In this document: positions 39,518-46,696 of the stretch, in pieces | How the letters are laid out: every line of letters starts with the position of its first letter | Numbering within the stretch: position 1 is the stretch's first letter | Assembly (NCBI RefSeq): GCF_963678635.1 | Contig: NC_087065.1 | Coordinates: 932,001-996,000, forward strand | Length of the DNA stretch: 64,000 nucleotides | Reading direction: 5' to 3' | Origin: Symsagittifera roscoffensis | Taxonomy: Eukaryota; Xenacoelomorpha; Acoela; Convolutidae | The notes under the pieces: generated by a model | Databases searched by the model: none | What the model was told of the DNA's origin: nothing | What the model saw: only the letters and a program-made list of their open reading frames with translations | Position numbers and translations under genes: made by a program

Positions 39518-40089
39518 TCATTCCGTCCGTAAGTTCTTGAATGTCGTCTTGTTCTTCCTGTTTGTTTTTACATGGTTCGGAAAAGCAGTTATTCCCTCAA
39601 ACGGGATGGTGACTTGCGTGCCTCCTGCCTTGCGGATGTAGCCGTGTTCCTCCCTCTTCTTTAATTTCCAGAAGATGGTTTCTTTCTTTATAACCACTTC
39701 TTGCTGGGTTATGAAATCGATAGGCATCATCGCCTTTTCCATTGTTGTTGAGTTGACGAGTTCAATGAACGATGGCAGTTTCCATCTGATATAATTTTCC
39801 TTTATTGAGTACTTTAACTCGTTATATATTTTGGATTTTCCGTATCCAATTTGGTTTCTCTGCACTTCTGCAGCTCCAATCTTTGGGTTAAACTGGGAAA
39901 ATTGCGAGGGTTTTTATTTAACCCGTCGTTCATTGACAAAGATTGAACTGCTACAGGTTTCCGTTGTTTCTTCCTGAGAGGCAGCTTTCTTTTAAACTCC
40001 TCTGGTGCTGGGTCTGCATTTCTGCAGTTCCAGTTTAAAATTGGGTCATATTCCAGTTTACTAAACATCAATATAAAATGACCAAACAT
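39518..40089 (-). pseudogene. Last cassette ORF: basic protein, frameshifted
   Basis: Two overlapping frames, 40089-39814 (91 codons) and 39865-39518 (115 codons), read as one protein with a frame change near 39830-39860. The first part has a strongly basic cluster (FKRKLPLRKKQRKP), a plausible nuclear-localisation or RNA-binding signal. The second is Lys-rich with a KKETIFWKLKKREEHGYI segment. No domain recognised. It is the last ORF before the polypurine tract. Confidence 0.45.
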
Positions 40090-40616
40090 TCAAAATCCCG
40101 AATTACATTCGGATATTCAGGCTAATGATCAACTGTTTGAACAATGAAGGACAAAGTGTAAAATTGCATATATATAAAAGTTGGAACATATAATTTTGTG
40201 GTTTCACACAAACCCACCACGGAAAACAAATGAAGAAAAACGATCATGGTGTTTATTAACCGCAGGAATAAAGCACTTTACAACACTGAGTTAAGCTCAG
40301 ATATGAAATTTAAAGCAAAAATGCAAATGTAGTTACAGCAAAAAATGGAAATTTGGGCATTAATTAACCCCTAATCTTAAATGTATGTCCACCTGGGGTC
40401 ATCCACAGGCTTACCATGGGGTCCCCTTTTATAGGTAAAAGGGACTAGAAAAAACCGGGGGTAAATAGTATATAATATAGCATGTTTAAAGGGTATTTTG
40501 TGTTTACTGTTGTTTATAAAGATATATAAACTGTGAGCGAATTACTGAAGAGTTGAGGCCTTACCAAATGTAGAAGTGTAGAGGAATTGTATAATGACAT
40601 CGGATAGTGTGGAGAA
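40090..40616. other. Non-coding stretch inside the retroelement
   Basis: AT-rich sequence between R3 and the last basic ORF. I see no zinc-finger or A/B-type remnant in it. Confidence 0.4.
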
Positions 40617-41129
40617 TTAATTCAAGGGGTCGGAAAAATCACAAGGGATGTGGCATAAGGAACAAAATTTTGCAGTATTAGGGAGGCATCTTGTACAATT
40701 AGTGATACCGTGATGGCAATCAGTAAGATGTTGATAGCTTGACATACTTTGGGTCTGGGTACTTCCCCAAATTGCGCTTTTAACCATACTATCGCATAAA
40801 CAACAAGGGGAGTAATATGAAAGTGATTGGGTATAATTTGGGACTTGGCAAATGGGGCATAAAATCTGTCCATATTTAGAAAAATGGGCTACAATTTGGT
40901 CATGACAGGCTATACAGATAAAGTGTGGTGGATGATGTGGTTCGTTATTATGTTGTTTCTTGATATTGGATTTTGGTAATTAGCAAATTGGGCATTCAAG
41001 AGTGGGTTGTTCAATGGTTTTTCCGAAGTACTGTAAAATGGGTTGAGAAACATAAAGAAAACTTTCGAAATAAAAATAACAAGCTTGAAATATTTTACAT
41101 TTAAAAACTGGTAAAGTTATCTGAATCAT
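40617..41129 (-). pseudogene. Accessory double zinc-finger protein R3 (170 codons), one stop
   Basis: ATG at 41129 and stop at 40619-40617 are in one frame with a single TAA at codon 50 (40982-40980). Module 1: ECPIC (46-49), PPHFICIAC (67-75), LCPIC (90-94), again with Pro where the third RING cysteine should be. Module 2: C109-x2-C112, C138-x-H140, C145-x2-C148, C156-x2-C159, close to a regular RING spacing. The separate 83-aa frame in this interval is a shadow. This protein is about twice as long as R1. Confidence 0.6.
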
Positions 41130-41159
41130 TTTTTAAAGAAGGAAAGATTAAAGAATAAG

Positions 41160-41408
41160 TCAATTGGAGGTTTGGAAATTGATGTCAATAACATCTTCGT
41201 CATTGTTGAATGCATTTAAGATAATATTAAAAAATCTACTGCTGCTTTTGACAGTAAATTTTTCTTCACTGTGGAAGCCAGGACTATAACGTTTGCAAAA
41301 AATATCCAACTGCTGTTGATCGGGATGAATATAAATACGGTTTGTGCGCGCGTGGTAACCGTCAACTTGGACGAGGAGATTATAATCAAGGACAAAATCA
41401 ATGTCCAT
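41160..41408 (-). CDS. Accessory protein A4 (family A, diverged, 82 aa)
   Basis: Intact ORF; an upstream Met at 41423 is possible, but 41408 gives the best alignment to A1. Shared features: DxDFVLD/LLVQV near the start, a K(S/T)SSRFFNII segment matching ESSNPKYNYIC, and DVIDINF near the end matching AIIKITSERVHF. It is the most distant A member and is separated from A1-A3 by the B and R genes. Confidence 0.5.
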   Translation of the reverse strand: MDIDFVLDYNLLVQVDGYHARTNRIYIHPDQQQLDIFCKRYSPGFHSEEKFTVKSSSRFFNIILNAFNNDEDVIDINFQTSN

Positions 41409-41459
41409 TACCAAGCAGAACATTGTGCGACTTCCTAAACAAACAGCATAATTGTTTAT

Positions 41460-41677
41460 TCAATTTTTTTTACAGGTCAGACATTTGTTAATTTGTTCGA
41501 AATTTAGAACGTGAACATCCTGGCGGCATATTGGGCATAAGATTTTGTCAAAAATTAAGTTAGTTTTGGATTTGAGAGTCATGTAGCATTCATTACAAAT
41601 AAAATGAAAGGGTTGTGGAGTTTTCTTAATTGAAGGATTGTTTTCAATTCTAGACAAACAGGGCATTCGTTTGCCAT
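41460..41677 (-). pseudogene. Accessory zinc-finger protein R2 (RING-like), frameshifted
   Basis: The true start is probably the ATG at 41677 (MANECPVCLEL, matching R1 MTTECPICLEI). It is in a different frame from the rest: FHFICNECY, ILCPICRQDVHV, CLTC, stop at 41462-41460. A frameshift lies about 15 codons in. A longer upstream open frame (from 41759) is an accident of the second frame and does not match R1. As in R1, the third RING cysteine is replaced by Pro and a CxxC pair follows. Confidence 0.6.
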
Positions 41678-41703
41678 TGTATGAAAAGAAGTTATGCCCA
41701 AAA

Positions 41704-41802
41704 CTAATCAAAGGCAATTTTGGAAAAACAGATAGGGCAGATGTTTTTGCATTTTTCAAAGCAGTTATTGCATACAGTAATAAAAGGGTGCTTAACTATC
41801 AT
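41704..41802 (-). CDS. Accessory mini zinc-finger R1b (32 aa)
   Basis: A 32-codon ORF, too short for routine calling. Its ATG overlaps the R1 stop (ATGA at 41802-41799). It holds CNNC and ICPIC, matching the second half of the R1 RING-like module, with the first half missing. It may be a degenerate duplicate or a real minimal zinc-binding peptide; the neat overlap is suggestive but could be chance. Confidence 0.4.
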   Translation of the reverse strand: MIVKHPFITVCNNCFEKCKNICPICFSKIAFD

Positions 41803-42065
41803 ATGTTCCCCCTTCGATTGTTTCTGGATAACACTAATTGGTTGCAGATATTACAGACATCGTATTCTGTCATATTAATTACATGAATAATCTGCCTGCA
41901 AATGGGGCAAGGAATTTTTGCGAATGGTGTGCTAGCTCTTAGCTTGAGTTTATTATAACAATTAACGCAAACTAAATGTGGTGGTTTTGGAGGTAAATTT
42001 TTATGTAATTTTTTCATTTGGTCGCAAATTTCCAAACATATAGGACATTCAGTTGTCATTCTCAC
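41799..42065 (-). CDS. Accessory zinc-finger protein R1 (RING-like, 88 aa)
   Basis: Intact ORF with C7-x2-C10 (ECPICLE), H30-x2-C33-x2-C36 (PHLVCVNC) and C53-x2-C56 (CPICRQ), then a further CNIC pair. Spacing matches a C3HC4 RING finger except that the usual third cysteine, two before the His, is Pro28. The downstream CxxC pair could supply ligands, or the fold may be a double zinc ribbon. RING proteins are mostly E3 ubiquitin ligases; a ligase role here is inference. R2 and R3 share the Pro and the extra CxxC pair. Its stop overlaps the next ORF's start as ATGA. Confidence 0.75.
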   Translation of the reverse strand: MRMTTECPICLEICDQMKKLHKNLPPKPPHLVCVNCYNKLKLRASTPFAKIPCPICRQIIHVINMTEYDVCNICNQLVLSRNNRRGNI

Positions 42066-42068
42066 TGC

Positions 42069-42301
42069 TCATTCAATCTGGTCTAGATCGCAGGGAATGG
42101 GAAATGTTAGGCTTTTTGCAAGACATAGTATTAAATGCCAGTATTTATTGCTTGGTTTAATAAGGGTGCTGTGTAGTTCGCCATTATAAAGCGTTTCGAA
42201 ATGAATTGTAAAAATAGGGATTATTTTGAAAATTTCTGCTAGAATGAAGGAGCGTTGGAACCCTTTAATTTGGACAAAAATTCCTTCGTAAAAATTATCA
42301 T
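42069..42301 (-). pseudogene. Accessory protein B4 (family B), frame displaced near its start
   Basis: ATG at 42301 gives only a short frame. The following frame reads FILAEIFKII, NGELHSTLIKPSNKYWHLIL and PIPCDLDQIE to a TGA at 42071-42069, matching B3 (IYPTSRYWPFFLF). The N-terminal dozen codons and the body are in different frames, so the copy has an indel near codon 8. Four bases separate it from the R1 ATG. Confidence 0.6.
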
Positions 42302-42302
42302 T

Positions 42303-42539
42303 CTAGTCTAAGGTACAATGTTCACATTCAATATTGGTAGGACAAGACTCTGGGTGTTCAGATACAAAAAGAAAGAATGGCCAATATCGGGAAGTGGGGT
42401 AAATACTAAGTTCCTCAAAAGTACCTGTTTTGATGTATCGAACATTGACTATCAAGTAAACTTGTAAATGTGGTTGTAATTCAAATGTTTTCTTTATATG
42501 AATAACTGAAACTGGTTGGTCGTTGATATTAAACATCAT
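42303..42539 (-). CDS. Accessory protein B3 (family B, 78 aa)
   Basis: Intact ORF: MMFNINDQ start, IHIKKTFEL, EELSIYPTSRYWPFFLFVS, CPTNIECEHC end. Aligns end to end with B1. The extra C-terminal cysteines (CPTNIECEHC) are not shared by B1. One base separates its stop from the ATG of the next copy. Confidence 0.7.
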   Translation of the reverse strand: MMFNINDQPVSVIHIKKTFELQPHLQVYLIVNVRYIKTGTFEELSIYPTSRYWPFFLFVSEHPESCPTNIECEHCTLD

Positions 42540-42544
42540 TTTTT

Positions 42545-42784
42545 CTAATTAGAGAAAATAGGTGGATTTAGAAAAAATTCTGCATTTGTGTCAAAAGCAA
42601 GAAAATGACTTAGTTCAAGGAAATTGGGGTGATTTCCTGGAACTGTTATTGTAGTTGCTATACTGGAGTTAACCTTACTCACACGTAAAAGATAAAAGTT
42701 TTCAGAGTGTTTTTCTACTCCAATGAGTGAGTAACGTAGGTTTGGTAACCGGATAAACAGATTACGAGAGGTTAGTGAGATCAT
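42545..42784 (-). CDS. Accessory protein B2 (family B, 79 aa)
   Basis: Intact ORF, the most diverged B member. A VPGNHPNFLELSHFLAF segment corresponds to the VFHNSPNWNFFLVLS segment of B1, with an FIRLPN/YSLIG start. It starts 23 bases inside B1 and ends five bases before the ATG of B3. Function unknown. Confidence 0.6.
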   Translation of the reverse strand: MISLTSRNLFIRLPNLRYSLIGVEKHSENFYLLRVSKVNSSIATTITVPGNHPNFLELSHFLAFDTNAEFFLNPPIFSN

Positions 42785-43016
42785 TTGAATGGAAATCGCT
42801 TATGTCTTTTGGCAGATGACTTAAGCATGTATTCGACAAAACAAGAAAAAAATTCCAATTTGGCGAGTTGTGGAAGACTTCAATTGTTCCGTCTTCCCAA
42901 GTATTACAATAATCAAAATATAAGATACGTTTTGGACAATATGAACCGTTACAAGCGTCGAAGGACTTTTCTATTTGGTAAACGAGTACGTGACGATTGT
43001 TGTGTTTAAATAACAT
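42762..43016 (-). CDS. Accessory protein B1 (family B, 84 aa)
   Basis: The open frame could start at 43061, but I choose the Met at 43016. It avoids overlap with A3, and its N-terminus (MLFKHNN) then lines up with the Met of B3. Shared family features: an I.K(S/T)F motif near residue 20, an acidic loop (EDGTIEVF), an aromatic W-x-FFL.(L/V)S motif and P.(D/N)I near the end. No known domain recognised. Its end overlaps the start of B2 by 23 bases. Confidence 0.7.
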   Translation of the reverse strand: MLFKHNNRHVLVYQIEKSFDACNGSYCPKRILYFDYCNTWEDGTIEVFHNSPNWNFFLVLSNTCLSHLPKDISDFHSNDLTNLS

Positions 43017-43035
43017 GAGTTTATGTTCAATTATT

Positions 43036-43311
43036 TTACTCACAAAAAATAATTTCTTCACAAGCAGTTTCGAATATGGCTGAGTTTTTATACTTTAAGA
43101 TGTGAAGAATATCTTTGTATCTAGGATTGGTTTGCTTTACAATAATCTCGTAATTTTGATTATGGTGAAAGTCGTTGATAATTAAGTGTAAATTGTTATC
43201 AATTGCTACGGATGGTAAAATTGCTGTTGTGACTCGGGAATAGAATTTCTTTGGGAAATGAGGACATTATATGATTGAGCAGAAATTTTGATTTAGTGTG
43301 TCAAGGAACAT
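43036..43311 (-). pseudogene. Accessory protein A3 (family A), one nonsense codon
   Basis: ATG at 43311 and stop at 43038-43036 enclose exactly 91 codons plus stop, as in A1 and A2. A TAA at codon 15 is the only break. The rest aligns with the siblings (LPSVAIDNNLHLII, QTNPRYKDIL, ending IIFCE). It was missed as an ORF because of the internal stop. B1 starts 19 bases downstream of its stop. Confidence 0.7.
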
Positions 43312-43376
43312 TTATTTATCTCCAATTTTTATATTTGGAAAGTATCCATTCAATTTTGTTGTTTCCGGTTTAATAC

Positions 43377-43652
43377 TTATACACAGAAGTGAATTCCTTT
43401 GAAATCGGTAATGACGACTGCTGAGCTATTTCCTTCAAGTAAAGAACAAATATAATCATATTTTTTGTTTGAAGAGTCAATTTCAATTTTTTGAACAGTT
43501 TCCTCAGGATAAGTTATTATCATAAGGTGAATACAATCATTTGGTTTGGTTTTTGGTAATCTTGCTGATGCTATTAATGCTGGTAGTTTGTTTGCATAAC
43601 CTGGGAGTTGAATTAATAAACGAATGTCTCGATCCAAAATTCCTACCAACAT
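43377..43652 (-). CDS. Accessory protein A2 (family A, 91 aa)
   Basis: Intact ORF, exactly the length of A1 (91 codons) and clearly its paralogue: MLVGILDRDIRLLIQLPGYA at the start, IDSSNKKYDYICS in the middle, IHFCV at the end. A third copy follows 65 bases downstream. Function unknown; small and probably cytosolic or nuclear by the lack of hydrophobic segments. The A1/A2 divergence is mostly at surface-type positions while hydrophobic spacing is kept. Confidence 0.75.
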   Translation of the reverse strand: MLVGILDRDIRLLIQLPGYANKLPALIASARLPKTKPNDCIHLMIITYPEETVQKIEIDSSNKKYDYICSLLEGNSSAVVITDFKGIHFCV

Positions 43653-43694
43653 TTAAATGTTTGTGTTCAAGTAAATTCTTTGTATCGTGGTATT

Positions 43695-43970
43695 TCACAC
43701 ACAAAAATGAACTCTTTCTGAAGTAATTTTTATGATAGCAGATTCGTTACTTTGAAGAAACGAACAGATATAATTATATTTGGGATTCGATGATTCAATG
43801 ATAGCTTCATGAATCACGTTTCCTGGATAAACAGTTAGCATGAGGCGTATAAAATTATTGGTTCCCAATTGAGGTAAGTCAACAGCTGCTATTCGTGTAA
43901 ACAGTTTGTTTGTAAGTGTGGGGAATTGAATCAGTAAAAGAACTTGTCTGTCTAAAATATCGACTAACAT
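43695..43970 (-). CDS. Accessory protein A1 (family A, 91 aa)
   Basis: Intact ORF of 91 codons, first of the cassette behind env. It matches A2 along its full length, with the same start (MLV.ILDR), a shared (E/D)SSN.KY.YICS block and the same end (HFCV), at about one third identity by eye. The sequence is rich in beta-formers with short loops and has no signal peptide or membrane segment. I know no named family for it. It sits 42 bases upstream of A2 in the same frame. Conservation of exact length between copies argues that it is a real protein gene under selection at some time. Confidence 0.75.
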   Translation of the reverse strand: MLVDILDRQVLLLIQFPTLTNKLFTRIAAVDLPQLGTNNFIRLMLTVYPGNVIHEAIIESSNPKYNYICSFLQSNESAIIKITSERVHFCV

Positions 43971-44027
43971 TTAGTCTATGGGGATGCACAGTTTTCTTGA
44001 GGGCATTCTGAAATAGAAAACTGTTGC

Positions 44028-44210
44028 TTAGAATGGTGTGATAGTGTTGTTGTTGTTGGTTGAATGAGGGATTGTTGTGCTAGAGATTGTTCCTATTACA
44101 TTGGTCCGTACTAAATGTTCATTTTGGTTATTTAGGTCTGGGTATAATCCAGGTTCGTTTCGCGAATCTGGTGACCTGAAGGGTACTGCAGGCTCATTTC
44201 GCTCTACCAT
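44028..44210 (-). CDS. Small Pro/Asn-rich ORF after env (60 aa)
   Basis: Open frame with an ATG and Pro, Asn, Arg and Ser-rich sequence, ending in a Thr/Asn run. It could be the displaced cytoplasmic tail of the envelope protein or a separate small ORF; nothing decides. Confidence 0.3.
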   Translation of the reverse strand: MVERNEPAVPFRSPDSRNEPGLYPDLNNQNEHLVRTNVIGTISSTTIPHSTNNNNTITPF

Positions 44211-44263
44211 GGTATTGAAGCAGTGCTTTCTTGGTAAATATTTTGATTATGATATTTTTGCTG

Positions 44264-46437
44264 TCATCGTTTTTGTCTTGAGTTTCGCGAATTTGATAAT
44301 TCAAGATTGGAGTTTTCGTTTGAGAAAATGGAAGTAAAAACTGATAGAACGAAAAGGTTATACGTTGCACCTAATATTATCTTCCAGAAGCTCATAGTAC
44401 GATTTGTGAACTTAATAATTTCCAAAGCTTTAATAATTGTTTCTATTGTTTCTAGCAGGAATTTGTGAAAAAGAAAACAGGCAAAATAAATTCCGATTTT
44501 CTCTAAGAAAAAAGCAACAAAACCGAATGTTCCGATGAAACTACTCATGAAAAATCCCGGTGAGAGCAGAGAATCTAGATAAATTTTCTGGTTGAAACCC
44601 ATTGCAGCGGTTAAAGCTTCGGAGTTTGCATAATCCATGAGTCCATTTTGGTGAACAGTTCTTGTAATTTTTTGAGAATAGATTTTGATGCTGTATTAAG
44701 AATAATGTTATCCCAAAAAGCTTTTAATTGTTTTGGGGTATACATGCCTGCGCGTCGCGAATCGTATACGGGAAATTCCGTAATATGGCCTATATCTTGT
44801 GGAGCGAACATTAAAGGAGTCTTGAAAGGTATTGGAGCCGGCATTAATTGGTACCAAGATAATTTATCATCTAAATCTTGTTGAAAGGCATTTTTGTAGC
44901 CATCAACGCAATGTTTTCGTTGGCAAAAGAAAAAGTTTGGCGGGTAATAGGGTCGTCAAACATTGTTCGCCCATTGTAAAAGATCGGTATTCGATCAAAG
45001 CATTTTTCGAGAACTTCAAGAGGTGAAACTTTTTTAGGGCAGTGACACAGCCAGCCAACTGCTCCATCGGTGTCCAAAAACATAGAACGATTGCTGGTTA
45101 ACATATATCCTGCAAGCCTGATATTTTGTAAAGCTAACATCATTATTGTTAGAATTTGTGTTCTTTCGAGTTCACATTGATTCTGTAATAATGTCATTTC
45201 AGAATGTTTTAGTTGTTTAGCAATAAAATACATTATGTAATCTAACTTTGCACCCAGATGAAGTTCGTAATCAATTTCATCGGTACCTACATGGCGCCAA
45301 GGAGGATCCCAATTTTTATTGTTACGTTCATCATGGAGGAATGAAAAATTACCTGATCCCAGAGGATAGTTCAAAGGTTTCACTCTTATTTGATCGTTCT
45401 CATTTATTTGCATTTGATAGTAATTTCTATCATCGTGTCGTATGTTGCTGGATTTACCAGTGTTCATATCAAAACTGCCTGAATAAGAAATAAACAAGGA
45501 CTCAAAATTTGTTTTATATAATGCTCCTGGCCTGCTGCAGACGTCTTGCTGCTTGTTGTAAATGCGAAATTTGAGGTCTAAGCCATTGGGTACAGATCCC
45601 TCACTCAGTATATGATTTTGAGGGTGGTCCAACTTATTAGCGTACTGGACCATTTTCGCTTTTTGAGAAAACTATTTTGTGACTACGCAATTTTCGGGCA
45701 TGTCCCAAGTGTAAGCATAAGGGCTAATGATGTTGATCTGCATCCGACCTCGAGTACTGTGCATTGTAATGGGATACCGTAAGGATTTTGTACTTGTTTT
45801 GTTTCTAGATTTACTTTGAGTTGAACTTTTTGCATATGCGTTTCGTAGCTATAGTGTTTGATTTGTCCCCTATTCTTGCATGCTGTCGAACTGTCGCCTT
45901 CTAATGATGTTCCTTCATTTCTGTGTTGTAAAATACTTTCATCCAATTTTATAGTTCATGGGTGTATCCATCTTCATTCACTGTAATTTTGTTGTTCTTT
46001 GCTGCTTTTTCGCAATCCTCTGGTGGTATAATAATTTCATAGGTTATCATGTTCATATTGTGAACGATGGAAGAATGTGCCCACATTCCGCAATTATAAT
46101 GAATGGGAAATGTTTTAATTTTACACATAACTGCGTTCACGTATGTTCTATACGACCGTTGATATACGCTAATTGTGCTATCGGTAGTGTAAAGGTTTTC
46201 TGGGCTAACTTTACATGGGGCCACTTGATTTAAAGCATACATTTTATTTTCCTGCATGCTTGAACAGTCATAGTGAGTCGTTTTGAGAGAATTCGATACG
46301 TTTTCCAAATCATCATTCTGTAGAATGACAAGAGGTACAAATGTTGAAAGTAGAGTAGTAAATTTCATCATTATCGCGAAGTTGCTAAAAATTAGCAATA
46401 GTAAATTTTTTGGTTGGTTTTTATTGGAAGAAACCAT
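44264..46437 (-). pseudogene. Envelope-like glycoprotein gene, broken
   Basis: Located right after pol, read in five pieces: 46437-45949, 45946-45683, 45653-44871, 44844-44611 and 44638-44264, in changing frames with at least one in-frame stop (about 45673). The first piece starts with a hydrophobic signal-like segment, then YDCSS, further cysteines and CGMW. The third has a QCELERTQ helix, a CHC pair, RIPIFYNG and a DPITRQTF motif. The last has two or three hydrophobic membrane segments and a basic end. By recollection this cysteine/motif order resembles the chuvirus-like glycoproteins captured by invertebrate gypsy and BEL elements, rather than the insect errantivirus fusion protein. That assignment is tentative. 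It is a decayed copy. Confidence 0.65.
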
Positions 46438-46696
46438 TGTTTCTTTTTTAAAAATTGACTAGTTTGATTGACCATTACGTGTGGGGTCATAGTTTGAAAA
46501 ATCTTTTGTATCCAAATTGATGACCCGGAGATTACAAAACGAGTTTTTAGCTAGTGAAGACTATTAGAGATTTTTTTGTTGAATCCTGCTTGGTAGAAGC
46601 TGGGTTGTCGCCGATGTCTCTGAATTCTTTCATTTGTCGAGCCCATTTGAACAGATGTCTGTCCGTTTTGGAGGTTGTGACTTTATGTAGATGGTA

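Noticed and set aside
40622-40873. 83-aa ORF on the - strand
   Set aside because: It is a shadow of R3: the neighbouring frame carries the zinc-binding cysteines.
41460-41759. R2 start at 41759 (99-aa ORF)
   Set aside because: Its first ~40 residues do not match R1, whereas the other frame at 41677 gives MANECPVCLEL, clearly the R1-like start. The long ORF is a frame accident.
42785-44337. Plus-strand ORFs of 60-86 aa in the retroelement
   Set aside because: Antisense shadows of the accessory and env ORFs; no family resemblance between them although the sense ORFs are paralogous.
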